11,597 nt of DNA from Bacteroidaceae bacterium (GTDB taxonomy: Bacteria > Bacteroidota > Bacteroidia > Bacteroidales > Bacteroidaceae), in contig JALNVG010000068.1 in NCBI GenBank assembly GCA_023227685.1, forward strand, positions 1 to 11,597, given 5' to 3'. The position numbers and the translations under genes were made by a program. Below the pieces are notes generated by a model. It was not told the origin of the DNA, did no database searches, and saw nothing but the letters and a program-made list of their open reading frames with translations. This document shows, one piece after another, positions 1 through 7,409 of this stretch (the first letter of the stretch is position 1; the number at the start of each line of letters is the position of its first letter).

Positions 1-368
1 AAGCAACAAAGCCATGAAAGCCAGTTTCTTCTTCATTCCTGTTGAATAATCAGAGGCATAGCGATTCAGAGGAAGTTGAAATGTTTCATTCAAAAGTTCA
101 ATTTCTTTCTTATCAATCTTCTTATCTTTTGCTTTAATACAGAATTCCAGATATTCCATTCCGGTTACTAAGGTATAAAAGAAAAGATCAGTTGAAAGAT
201 AACCGATGGTTAAATCCGGGGCTTTTATAATAGTTCCAGTATATTTATATAAATTCATCATGCAATTGAATAGCGTAGTTTTACCGGCTCCATTATCTCC
301 GATGAATCCATAAACACATGAATTTCACCGAAGTCTTTACTCAAATAATTAATTTCTATTTGCTCCAT
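1..368 (-). pseudogene. ABC transporter ATP-binding protein, N-terminal part, frameshifted
   Basis: Reading from an ATG at 368-366, the first 17 residues (MEQIEINYLSKDFGEIH) look like the start of an ABC ATPase, but that frame then diverges and stops near 260. A second frame, open only from about 324 down to position 1, carries the rest: CVYGFIGDNGAGKTTLFN (Walker A, GDNGAGKTT), a Q-loop region and the ABC signature variant DYSTGMKKKL near the window edge. That frame has a stop at 327-325 and no start codon before Walker A. About a dozen residues normally lie between the beta-strand ending in GEIH and the CVYGFIG strand, and they are missing. This fits a deletion of about 34-40 bases that is not a multiple of three. 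The gene runs off the left end, so the C-terminal half is unseen. An ABC exporter partner is expected further left. Disruption is inferred from the sequence; a sequencing error is less likely because residues as well as frame are lost. Confidence 0.75.
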
Positions 369-418
369 AAGTAACTCTTTTTTCATAAATGACATAAAAC
401 AATATAACAAAAAAAACT

Positions 419-426
419 TATATTTG
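419..426 (+). promoter_or_regulatory. Possible Bacteroides -7 promoter box for the lipase-acetyltransferase pair
   Basis: TATATTTG matches the Bacteroides -7 consensus TAnnTTTG and lies 37 bases before the lipase start codon. No convincing -33 TTTG box is seen about 19 bases upstream, so this is a weak or regulated promoter at best. The 95-base gap at 369-463 separates divergent genes and holds nothing else that I recognise. Confidence 0.35.
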
Positions 427-463
427 TAGTTGAATGCATTCTTCAAATTAAAATCTCATTTCA

Positions 464-2065
464 ATGAAAACGCCGGAAATAGCAATTTGTTTATCGGGTG
501 GCGGATATAGGGCCGCAACCTTCCATCTCGGAACATTGTCTTATCTGCATCATCTGCATTTGGATAATGGCGACAATTTTCTGAATATCGTGAATACCAT
601 GTCAACCATATCGGGTGGAACAATAACAGGACTATGGTGTATGATGAGCCTCTGCAAGGGAATTGATGAAGACGAGGCTTTCAAAAATTTATATCAAATC
701 CTTATTGCCGAAGATATACCGGTAACAGCCCTCAAAGAATTTGTACAAAACCAGAAAACCGTACATTCTCTAATCAAACAAATGGCTGAAGTATATGATG
801 AGAAATTCTTCAAGGGCGAATGCTTCAAACTGTTTCTGGATAATATTGACAAGGTTCATGTACATCATTTTTCGGCCAACGGAACAGATTTCTCCAACGG
901 TCTGGCTTTTCGCTATCAAGCAACACAAGAAATAAAAAATGCAGGCAAAGGATCACGACATGGAATAATTGGGAACTATCAGAATCAGATACCCGAGAAA
1001 ATTGCAACACAGATTAGGTTGGCCGAAATATTAGCTACCTCGTCATGTTTCCCCGGCGGTTTTGAGCCACTCATTTTCCCTACAGATTTTAAACTGGCAA
1101 CCAAGAAAGAAAACCAAGAATATATTGCGGCAACAACCCCTATCGGACTGATGGATGGCGGCATTGTTGACAACCAGGGAGTCGGCCCCATCACACTTGC
1201 TGAAAAGCAAATGGAACTTGATAATAAGAATTCCTCCAACGGCAATAGCATTGACTTGATCATCATATCCGATGTGGCAAGTCCATATATGGCTCCATAC
1301 GAATACAAACCGGCAAATATATTCACAAAACTTAGTCTTAAAAAATTAACTCATCTCGGTTATGGACTTACCACGCTATTATGCATGGCAACCATCATTA
1401 CTGCAATTTTCGGAAGTGCATTCTGGACCGGAGTATTGTTTGCTTTATCCTGTATCTCCATAATCCATTCGGGAGTAATAAGATATATAATTTACCGGGT
1501 GAATAAAGGATTGGATGCAACACCTCTGAGCAAATGCAAAAATGAGGTAAAACATGTGACATTAAACAGTGTTATCAATCTGGTGAAGAGTCGTGTATCT
1601 TGCATGTTGATTCTGGCTAACAGCGTTTTTCTGAAACATATCAGGCGCCTAACATACAGCACCATATACAAAGACGATAAATGGAAAAACCGCCGCATCA
1701 TGAATGCCATCTATGAATTAAGGGACCACGAGAAATGGGAAGAATACGCTAAAAGCGGAACACTTCCCAAAAACTTAATACCATCGAATGCTATCCAAAA
1801 AAACAGCCGTAAGGCTGCAAACATGGCTACTACTTTATGGTTTACAGATAAGGATAAAGCCAGCGGAACACCCGAAGCAATCATCGCCGCAGGACAGTAT
1901 AACATTTGCTGGAATCTCTTGGTGTACATCAAGAAACTCAAAGAATCAATCGAAAATACAAATGAAACACATCAATTGATTTTAAAATGTGAGCAACAGC
2001 TTCTGGATGATTGGGAAAAATTTCAAAAGAATCCAATGTGGCTGTTTAATGATCAAATGAAATAA
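464..2065 (+). CDS. Patatin-like phospholipase with a membrane region
   Basis: A patatin-fold serine lipase or acyl hydrolase of 533 residues. The oxyanion-hole loop is LSGGGYRAATFHLG (residues 10-23). The nucleophile elbow is STISGGTITG with Ser50 as the likely catalytic serine; the usual first Gly of G-x-S-x-G is Thr48 here. The catalytic-dyad aspartate is Asp231 in LMDGGIVDNQG. Family knowledge predicts hydrolysis of acyl esters of phospholipids or other lipids by a Ser-Asp dyad. After the catalytic domain, residues about 299-341 are strongly hydrophobic and look like two membrane-spanning helices, followed by a basic stretch and a soluble C-terminal region of about 190 residues. There is no signal peptide at the N-terminus, so the catalytic domain is probably cytoplasmic and membrane-anchored. 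The acetyltransferase gene begins 5 bases after the stop, so the two are very likely one transcript. The substrate is unknown. Confidence 0.85.
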   Translation: MKTPEIAICLSGGGYRAATFHLGTLSYLHHLHLDNGDNFLNIVNTMSTISGGTITGLWCMMSLCKGIDEDEAFKNLYQILIAEDIPVTALKEFVQNQKTVHSLIKQMAEVYDEKFFKGECFKLFLDNIDKVHVHHFSANGTDFSNGLAFRYQATQEIKNAGKGSRHGIIGNYQNQIPEKIATQIRLAEILATSSCFPGGFEPLIFPTDFKLATKKENQEYIAATTPIGLMDGGIVDNQGVGPITLAEKQMELDNKNSSNGNSIDLIIISDVASPYMAPYEYKPANIFTKLSLKKLTHLGYGLTTLLCMATIITAIFGSAFWTGVLFALSCISIIHSGVIRYIIYRVNKGLDATPLSKCKNEVKHVTLNSVINLVKSRVSCMLILANSVFLKHIRRLTYSTIYKDDKWKNRRIMNAIYELRDHEKWEEYAKSGTLPKNLIPSNAIQKNSRKAANMATTLWFTDKDKASGTPEAIIAAGQYNICWNLLVYIKKLKESIENTNETHQLILKCEQQLLDDWEKFQKNPMWLFNDQMK

Positions 2066-2070
2066 CTTGA

Positions 2071-2793
2071 ATGGATAACAACAAAATTATAAATAACTTA
2101 TATGAGTTTTGGGCTTATATAGGCAAAACAACAGAATTATTAATTGAAGCAGAAGATTACAAAGCTGTTTGTGCCTCAAATTCAGATTGGCCTAAACGAG
2201 TCTTTGCCCTTTCGGACAAGCCCGACTTGATTAATGAAATCATCAATCTTAGTAGTATAGGAAAACTACCAAATATGATTACGCTTCCCCAGCCTAATAA
2301 ATTAAAAAGCAATCCAAAATTGGAATTGACTCTTGTGCAAAGAAATATGGCTATGGATTTACGAACTATTGAGAATCACTTTACAAAAAGCGAAAACATC
2401 TTTCAAGTTAAATCAACAGCAGATGCTATTGATTTTGCAAACACTGCATCAACATCCTTTGGTTACAAGGTCGATGGGAAAATCGTTTTCAAAATAAGTC
2501 TGGATTCTTCAAGGGTTCGTCTGTTTAATTATATAAAAGGAAAAAAGTGCCTCGGTTGTGGAATCATATATTTTGATTCTTACAATAATGCCGGACTACA
2601 TATGATTGGGACCGTTCCAAACGGTAGAGGTCTTGGAATAGGAACACGAATGACAAAAAGATTATTGTCTGAAGCTATTGAAAATAAAACGAACTATGGC
2701 ATTCTTCAAGCCTCCTCAATGGGTGAGCCTATCTATAAGAAGTTGGGATTCATCGGCTATGGAGAACTTGAGACTTACAGGATTCATAATTGA
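2071..2793 (+). CDS. GNAT-family N-acetyltransferase
   Basis: A 240-residue protein whose C-terminal half has the GNAT fold. The acetyl-CoA pyrophosphate-binding motif is GRGLGIGTRMTKRLL (from residue 185; R186-x-x-G189-x-G191), followed by a typical late-strand region ending in PIYKKLGFIGYGELETYRI. The N-terminal 100 or so residues (with SDWPKRVFAL and TLVQRNMAMDL) do not match the core motif and probably form a second, substrate-specifying GNAT-like half, as in several two-domain members. The family transfers acetyl from acetyl-CoA to amines; the acceptor cannot be told from the sequence. It follows the lipase gene by 5 bases, which implies co-transcription and suggests a shared process. 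Codon use appears slightly more AT-rich than in the thiamine genes. Confidence 0.8.
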   Translation: MDNNKIINNLYEFWAYIGKTTELLIEAEDYKAVCASNSDWPKRVFALSDKPDLINEIINLSSIGKLPNMITLPQPNKLKSNPKLELTLVQRNMAMDLRTIENHFTKSENIFQVKSTADAIDFANTASTSFGYKVDGKIVFKISLDSSRVRLFNYIKGKKCLGCGIIYFDSYNNAGLHMIGTVPNGRGLGIGTRMTKRLLSEAIENKTNYGILQASSMGEPIYKKLGFIGYGELETYRIHN

Positions 2794-2797
2794 GCAT

Positions 2798-2812
2798 TCT
2801 TTGTTACAAAGA
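2798..2812. repeat. Short palindrome after the acetyltransferase gene
   Basis: TCTTTGTTACAAAGA is a perfect palindrome about a central T, starting 5 bases after the acetyltransferase stop. As RNA it could form a 6-bp stem with a UUA loop. A second TTACAAAGA lies nearby at about 2823-2831. It may weakly help 3'-end formation between the converging genes. No T-run follows, so it is not a standard terminator. Confidence 0.3.
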
Positions 2813-2878
2813 TACCCTATTCTTACAAAGAAATATTGGATAATACTTATTGACACCTAAAGAACCACAGCTGACATA

Positions 2879-2915
2879 AAAGATTAAAACAACAAACAAA
2901 TTTGCTTCAATCTTT
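2879..2915 (-). terminator. Weak hairpin downstream of the methyltransferase gene
   Basis: AAAGATT (2879-2885) and AATCTTT (2909-2915) are complementary and flank an AT-rich loop of 23 bases. The structure begins 5 bases beyond the stop codon of the minus-strand methyltransferase gene, and on that strand it ends in a short T stretch. The stem is short and the loop long, so this is a tentative terminator for the channel-methyltransferase operon. The 127-base gap at 2794-2920 lies between convergent genes and holds only this and the small palindrome. Confidence 0.3.
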
Positions 2916-2920
2916 CTACG

Positions 2921-3391
2921 TCATTTATGATTCTTCTCCAAATCAAGAAGCCATTTCTTGCGATCCAATCCACCCCCATAGCCTACCAACGATCCGTTTG
3001 CTCCAACTACCCGATGACAAGGCACTATTATCACAATAGGATTACGATGATTAGCCATGCCGACAGCTCTCGAAGCATTAGGTTTACCAACCGCAACAGC
3101 AATATCCTTATAACTACAGGTTTCGCCATAAGGGATCTCACATAAAGCGCTCCATACTTTCTTTTGGAAATCAGTACCGATTAAATTCAGCGGCAAGTCA
3201 AACACTTTCCGTTCACCCTTGAAATATTCTTCCAATTCTGCATACGTCCGGTCGGAAAGGAAGTTGTGACACTCACCTATCCTATCATCACCTGCTGATA
3301 CAAAATCCACATTGGTGATAAAACCGGCAGCATAACTTATCTTTATAACCCCAAAAGACGTATCGTAAACGGCAAAACCAGAATCGTCCAT
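2921..3391 (-). CDS. ogt: Methylated-DNA-[protein]-cysteine S-methyltransferase
   Basis: A suicide DNA-repair enzyme that moves the methyl group from O6-methylguanine (or O4-methylthymine) to its own cysteine. The hallmark active site IVPCHRVVG is present, with Cys125 as the acceptor. Before it, TCSYKDIAVAVGKPNASRAV (residues 91-110) is the DNA-binding helix-turn-helix, with Arg108 as the base-flipping arginine finger and Asn114 in the NHRNP hinge. At 156 residues it is the size of the Ogt type: a short N-terminal domain plus the catalytic domain, with no Ada regulatory domain, so it is unlikely to be an adaptive-response regulator. Its ATG shares one base with the TAA stop of the upstream channel gene (TAATG), which points to translational coupling. 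Activity is near-certain from the motif; the choice between the symbols ogt and adaB is only convention. Confidence 0.93.
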   Translation of the reverse strand: MDDSGFAVYDTSFGVIKISYAAGFITNVDFVSAGDDRIGECHNFLSDRTYAELEEYFKGERKVFDLPLNLIGTDFQKKVWSALCEIPYGETCSYKDIAVAVGKPNASRAVGMANHRNPIVIIVPCHRVVGANGSLVGYGGGLDRKKWLLDLEKNHK

Positions 3392-4299
3392 TATTTATCC
3401 TGATGTATTGTAAGTTGTGGGAACGGGAAATTAATACCTTTCTTATTAAAGGTAGTATAAATAGCCTTGTTCATGTCAAAATAAACATCCCAATAATCAA
3501 CACTGTTTACCCAAACACGAATCGTGATGTTAACACTGCTGGAATCGAGAGCCTTAAGTGCGATAAAAGGTTCGGGGGTATCAAGAATACGATTTTCCGT
3601 AGCCAACATCTCGCGGATAACCCCCTCTACTTTATCAAAATCCTCCCCGTAATCAATGCCAACAATCCATTCTATCCTGCGGGTTTCCTGATTACTGTAA
3701 TTAATTATCACTCCACTGCTTAATACACCATTCGGTACAAAAATCATCTTATTATCTATCGCCAGCAATACCGTATTAAATATCTGAATCTCTTTCACCG
3801 TACCTGAAACGCCTTGAGCCTCAACCCAATCACCAACTTTAAACGGCTTGAACAACAAGATGAGCAATCCACCGGCAAAATTCTGAAGATTTCCGGAAAA
3901 AGCCAGACCGACAGCTACTCCGATTGAGGCCAGTAAAGCAGCAAAAGAAGTGGTTTCAATACCAAGCTTACTGATAACCGCTATAATTAACAGTATCAGC
4001 AAAACAACATTGATCAAACTCTTTAAGAAAGATTTTACACTAACATCCACTTTTCTGTTATCAAGCATTCTGGCAACAATCTTATTAACCAACTTAATAA
4101 CAAATTTACCAATAATAAAAATAATAATTGCAGCCAGCACACGCCCACCGACGTTAATAGCCCAATCAGTGAACTGGTGGGTCATATCGGACACTTTATC
4201 AGCACTCGCCGGACCCGCAATATCATTGATTAATTTATCGGCTTCTCCTTGAGCTGCCGTTTTTACGGTTTTTGCAGCCTGTAATAAAAATAGCATCAT
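3391..4299 (-). CDS. mscS: Small-conductance mechanosensitive ion channel, MscS family
   Basis: A 302-residue inner-membrane channel that opens under membrane tension to release solutes on osmotic downshock. The layout is that of E. coli-type MscS: a hydrophilic N-terminus, TM1 at about residues 50-72, TM2 at about 92-112, and pore-lining TM3 with the Gly/Ala-rich SIGVAVGLAFSGNLQNFAGG (residues 125-144). Then come the FKPFKVGDWVEAQGVSGTV beta-domain signature and a C-terminal alpha/beta cage ending in GINFPFPQLTIH. Two ATGs stand next to each other at the start; the first is used here, and the second would shorten the protein by one residue. It is the first gene of a two-gene operon with the DNA-repair methyltransferase and has a good promoter upstream. 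I see no regulatory element linking the two functions. Confidence 0.93.
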   Translation of the reverse strand: MMLFLLQAAKTVKTAAQGEADKLINDIAGPASADKVSDMTHQFTDWAINVGGRVLAAIIIFIIGKFVIKLVNKIVARMLDNRKVDVSVKSFLKSLINVVLLILLIIAVISKLGIETTSFAALLASIGVAVGLAFSGNLQNFAGGLLILLFKPFKVGDWVEAQGVSGTVKEIQIFNTVLLAIDNKMIFVPNGVLSSGVIINYSNQETRRIEWIVGIDYGEDFDKVEGVIREMLATENRILDTPEPFIALKALDSSSVNITIRVWVNSVDYWDVYFDMNKAIYTTFNKKGINFPFPQLTIHQDK

Positions 4300-4336
4300 A
4301 GATTATATATATTTAAAATATTAGTGCATTGAACTG

Positions 4337-4366
4337 CAAAAATAAAAGATTTTATTCAAGAACAAA
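4337..4366 (-). promoter_or_regulatory. Bacteroides-type promoter for the mscS-ogt operon
   Basis: On the minus strand, TTTG (4366-4363) is followed after 18 bases by TATTTTTG (4344-4337). This matches the Bacteroides -33 and -7 consensus (TTTG, about 19 bases, TAnnTTTG). It predicts a transcript start at about 4330 and a leader of about 30 bases before the channel gene. Confidence 0.6.
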
Positions 4367-4393
4367 CAAAAGCAAGCAAAAAATATGGATTTC

Positions 4394-4425
4394 CTTGCTT
4401 TAATCAATAAGAATATATATTTTTG
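4394..4425 (+). promoter_or_regulatory. Bacteroides-type promoter for the thiamine operon
   Basis: CTTG (4394-4397) is followed after 20 bases by TATTTTTG (4418-4425), a full match to the -7 consensus TAnnTTTG with a near-match -33 box. The predicted start at about 4430 lies just before the riboswitch P1 stem, as expected for a riboswitch leader. The -7 boxes of this promoter and the divergent mscS promoter are about 75 bases apart. Confidence 0.6.
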
Positions 4426-4436
4426 CAGCCGATTCC

Positions 4437-4523
4437 TTAAAGGGGGGGGGGTGCCTTAATATAACGGGCTGAGAACATACCCTTAGAATCTGAACCGGAT
4501 AATGCCGGCGTAGAGAATTTTAA
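4437..4523 (+). promoter_or_regulatory. TPP riboswitch (THI element)
   Basis: The conserved TPP-aptamer core is plain: GGGGTGCC, then GGGCTGAGA, ATACCCTT, GAACCGGATAATGCCGGCG and TAGAGAA. P1 can form between TTAAA (4437-4441) and TTTAA (4519-4523). P2 pairs GGGT (4449-4452) with ACCC (4479-4482). P3 is short (GCCT with GGGC), and P5 uses CCGG on both sides of GATAATG. By family knowledge, bound thiamine pyrophosphate stabilises the fold and lowers expression. The P1 3' strand ends only 11 bases before the receptor's start codon, with no room for a terminator hairpin. Control is therefore probably translational, by masking the initiation region. An unusual run of ten G (4442-4451) sits where only about four are needed. 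Confidence 0.95.
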
Positions 4524-4534
4524 ATGATCAAAAA

Positions 4535-6760
4535 ATGAAAAAGATTTTTGTAACTGTTGCCATAACGTTGGCAACAAATCTTACTATCTTTGCTCAAAAA
4601 GATAGTACGAGAATTGTTCACCTGCAGGAAGTGCAGATCGTATCAACACGTGCAAATGAGAAAATTCCGGTGGCTTATACGGATATCTCGAAAAAGCAAC
4701 TAAAAAAAGCCAACAACGGGCAGGATATAACTTATCTGCTCAACACGGCACCTTCAATCATCACCACTTCGGACGCCGGGGCAGGTATTGGCTATACAAC
4801 AATACGGGTGCGCGGCATAGATGATTCACGTATCAATTTTACGGTCAACGGTATTCCGATCAATGATCCGGAAGAACAAAAGACAACCTATGTGAATATG
4901 CCCGACTTGGTCTCATCTGTAAAGAACATACAGGTACAACGCGGAGCCGGAACCTCAACCAATGGAGCCGGAGCTTTCGGGGCCAGCGTCAATATCCAGA
5001 CCGATAATGCTGCAATGAATCCTTATGCCGAAGTCAACGGATCATACGGTAGTTACAACACACATAAGGAAACTGTAAAATTCGGAACGGGACTACTCAA
5101 CAATCACTGGACTTTTGATGGGAGATTATCAAACATCAGCACCGACGGTTATATCGATCGTGCATTTGTCAAGCTGAACTCTTATTACATGCAGGTAGGC
5201 TATTTTATCGGCTCTACTTCTATTAAGTTTATCAACTTTACAGGAAAAGAAGAGACCTACCACGCTTGGAACTATGCAAGCAAAGAAGAAATGACCAAAT
5301 ACGGAAGGACATACAATTCTTGTGGTAAATACACTGATGATGAGGGTCATACAAAATATTACAAGAATCAAACAGACAACTACCTGCAATCCAACAACCA
5401 ATTATTGTTTAATCACGAGTTTTCTCAGACTCTGAATCTGAATGTGGCTTTGCACTATACACGCGGCAAAGGATATTACGAAGAATACAAAACCAAGAAA
5501 TCTCTTGTAGAATACGGTCTTACTCCATATACCGTAGATGAAACATTGGTTAAAAAAAGCGATTTGGTACGTCGCAAACAGATGGCCAATGATTTTTACG
5601 GTACGGTTTTCTCTCTCAATTATAAAAATGAAAAACTGACAGCATCCTTTGGCGGTGCTCTTAACCAATACAAAGGCAACCACTTCGGAAAAGTCATCTG
5701 GGTGAAAAATTACATAGGCTCACTTGATCCTGATCATCAATATTATAAGAATAATACTAAAAAGACTGACGGAAACATTTATTTGAAAGCCACTTACAAC
5801 TTCACTAATGCCTTTAGTGCTTATGGTGACGTACAATATCGCCACATTAAATATACGATTAATGGAAAGAATAGCGAATATGACTGGAACACCGGCAAGA
5901 TGCAACCTCTCAATATAGATAAAGATTTTAATTTCTTTAATCCGAAATTCGGTCTGAACTTGAATATCAACCGCAATCAGCGGATATATGCTTCCTTGTC
6001 AGTTGCACAAAAAGAACCTACCCGCAATTGCTATACGGACGGTGTATCAGGCAAATATCCGAAATCGGAAAAGCTGCTTGATTATGAATTCGGTTACCAC
6101 TTTGCCAATTCTCTATTGAACGCCGGCATTAATTTGTATTATATGGATTACACCGATCAACTTGTTTACACCGGAGCTTTAAATGATACAGGCGAAGCTA
6201 TTACCGACAATGTGGCAAATAGCTATCGGACAGGCGCCGAACTGACTTTCGGCATTAAACCTTGTAACTGGTTTCAATGGAATATCAACGGTACGCTGAG
6301 CAAAAACAGAGCTAAGAACTACAAAGAAAGCATCCCCGTTACCGACGATGACTATAATGTCGTATCCTACAAGGTGATAAATCACAAAAGTTCGCACCTG
6401 ACCTTTTCTCCTGATTTAATCTTGAAAAATAACTTCAGTGCCAATTATAAAGGTTTCGAGGCCGACCTGCAATCACAATATGTAGGTAAGCAATATTTAA
6501 CTAACGGAAACGTAGAAGATTTGACTATAGATAAGTATTTTGTCAGTGACTTGAATATGTCTTATACCTTCAAGCCGAAGAAAACGATAAGTGAAGTAAC
6601 GATCGGTTTCACCATCTATAATCTTTTCAACGAAGAATATGAGAATAATGGATGGGCTAGTCGCGAATATGAACCGGGGCACACTGATCCCGTGGAATCT
6701 TCAGGATATGCGGCACAAGCCGGAACACATGTCATGGGACATTTGAACTTGCGCTTTTAA
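4535..6760 (+). CDS. TonB-dependent outer-membrane receptor, thiamine uptake
   Basis: A 741-residue outer-membrane protein with a Sec signal peptide (MKKIFVTVAITLATNLTIFA, cleavage likely before Gln21). A TonB-box-like stretch (LQEVQIVSTRA, about residues 30-40) follows, then a plug domain at about 45-155 with the typical RVRGIDDSRINFTVNGIPIN and VQVQRGAG-like (here IQVQRGAGTS) motifs. The rest is a long beta-barrel rich in alternating aromatic strands and ending in LNLRF, with the terminal Phe used for barrel insertion. It lacks the extra N-terminal carboxypeptidase-like domain of SusC-type receptors, and no SusD partner follows. Its place directly after a TPP riboswitch and before PnuT and thiamine pyrophosphokinase argues that it imports thiamine or a close derivative, powered by TonB-ExbBD. 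The same gene order is known in B. thetaiotaomicron. Ligand choice is inferred from context, not from binding residues. Confidence 0.9.
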   Translation: MKKIFVTVAITLATNLTIFAQKDSTRIVHLQEVQIVSTRANEKIPVAYTDISKKQLKKANNGQDITYLLNTAPSIITTSDAGAGIGYTTIRVRGIDDSRINFTVNGIPINDPEEQKTTYVNMPDLVSSVKNIQVQRGAGTSTNGAGAFGASVNIQTDNAAMNPYAEVNGSYGSYNTHKETVKFGTGLLNNHWTFDGRLSNISTDGYIDRAFVKLNSYYMQVGYFIGSTSIKFINFTGKEETYHAWNYASKEEMTKYGRTYNSCGKYTDDEGHTKYYKNQTDNYLQSNNQLLFNHEFSQTLNLNVALHYTRGKGYYEEYKTKKSLVEYGLTPYTVDETLVKKSDLVRRKQMANDFYGTVFSLNYKNEKLTASFGGALNQYKGNHFGKVIWVKNYIGSLDPDHQYYKNNTKKTDGNIYLKATYNFTNAFSAYGDVQYRHIKYTINGKNSEYDWNTGKMQPLNIDKDFNFFNPKFGLNLNINRNQRIYASLSVAQKEPTRNCYTDGVSGKYPKSEKLLDYEFGYHFANSLLNAGINLYYMDYTDQLVYTGALNDTGEAITDNVANSYRTGAELTFGIKPCNWFQWNINGTLSKNRAKNYKESIPVTDDDYNVVSYKVINHKSSHLTFSPDLILKNNFSANYKGFEADLQSQYVGKQYLTNGNVEDLTIDKYFVSDLNMSYTFKPKKTISEVTIGFTIYNLFNEEYENNGWASREYEPGHTDPVESSGYAAQAGTHVMGHLNLRF

Positions 6761-6772
6761 TAAAAAAATCAA

Positions 6773-7390
6773 ATGAACTATCTTGAATTAATAGGCTCAA
6801 TCATTGGTTTAATTTACCTCTGGTTAGAATACAAGGTTAGCATTTATTTATGGATAGTGGGCATTATTATGCCCGCTATTTATATTTTCATCTATTACAA
6901 AGCCGGACTTTATGCTGATTTTGGGATCAACATTTATTACCTCTTCGCTTCTGTATACGGATGGATCATGTGGACTTACGGTGATAAATTTTGCAAAAGG
7001 CACAATAAAGACATCAGCAGGAACGACAAAAAAAAGGAAATGCTACCCATTTCATCTATGAAATTACGCTATTACATGCCACTGACTATCACATTCATTG
7101 TTACTTTTTTTGTTATTGCGTGGATCCTTATCAATTATACCAATAGCAATGTACCATATCTTGACAGCTTCACCACAGCACTAAGCATTGTTGGCATGTG
7201 GATGTTGGCCAAAAAGAATATCGAACAATGGATCGCTTGGGTTGCCGTAGATGGCGTAAGTACAGGACTCTACATTTATAAAGGCTTATATTTTACTTCT
7301 ATTTTATATGGCATTTATACTATAATGGCTATCTTTGGATATTTTAAATGGAAAAAGTTAATGAAGCAAGAGGCCTTGGATCCTGCTTAA
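6773..7390 (+). CDS. pnuT: PnuT-type thiamine transporter (PnuC family)
   Basis: A 205-residue, strongly hydrophobic inner-membrane protein of the PnuC vitamin-transporter family. It shows the family's paired aromatic segments: VSIYLWIVGIIMPAIYIFIY early, YYLFASVYGWIMWTYGD in the first half, and a matching GLYFTSILYGIYTIMAIFGY near the end, before a basic tail (KWKKLMK). About seven membrane helices are expected. PnuC-family proteins are facilitators that move unphosphorylated vitamins down their gradient, and a cytoplasmic kinase then traps the product. Thiamine rather than nicotinamide riboside is assigned because the gene is under a TPP riboswitch and is followed 19 bases later by thiamine pyrophosphokinase. 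It starts 12 bases after the receptor gene. A run of nine A (7389-7397) begins within its stop codon. Confidence 0.88.
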   Translation: MNYLELIGSIIGLIYLWLEYKVSIYLWIVGIIMPAIYIFIYYKAGLYADFGINIYYLFASVYGWIMWTYGDKFCKRHNKDISRNDKKKEMLPISSMKLRYYMPLTITFIVTFFVIAWILINYTNSNVPYLDSFTTALSIVGMWMLAKKNIEQWIAWVAVDGVSTGLYIYKGLYFTSILYGIYTIMAIFGYFKWKKLMKQEALDPA

Positions 7391-7409
7391 AAAAAAAGAA
7401 CAAACAAGC

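Noticed and set aside
258..446. Minus-strand 62-codon reading frame as a separate small protein
   Set aside because: Its middle part is the true N-terminus of the ABC ATPase and its end is out-of-frame readthrough past the deletion; the upstream part is leader sequence.
464..2793. CBASS or other named anti-phage system with a patatin effector
   Set aside because: No cyclic-nucleotide synthase, ubiquitin-like or nucleotide-sensor gene is next to it, and the GNAT partner is not a known component.
4442..4451. G-quadruplex
   Set aside because: A single run of ten G lacks the separate tracts of a standard intramolecular quadruplex; slippage is the better reason for interest.
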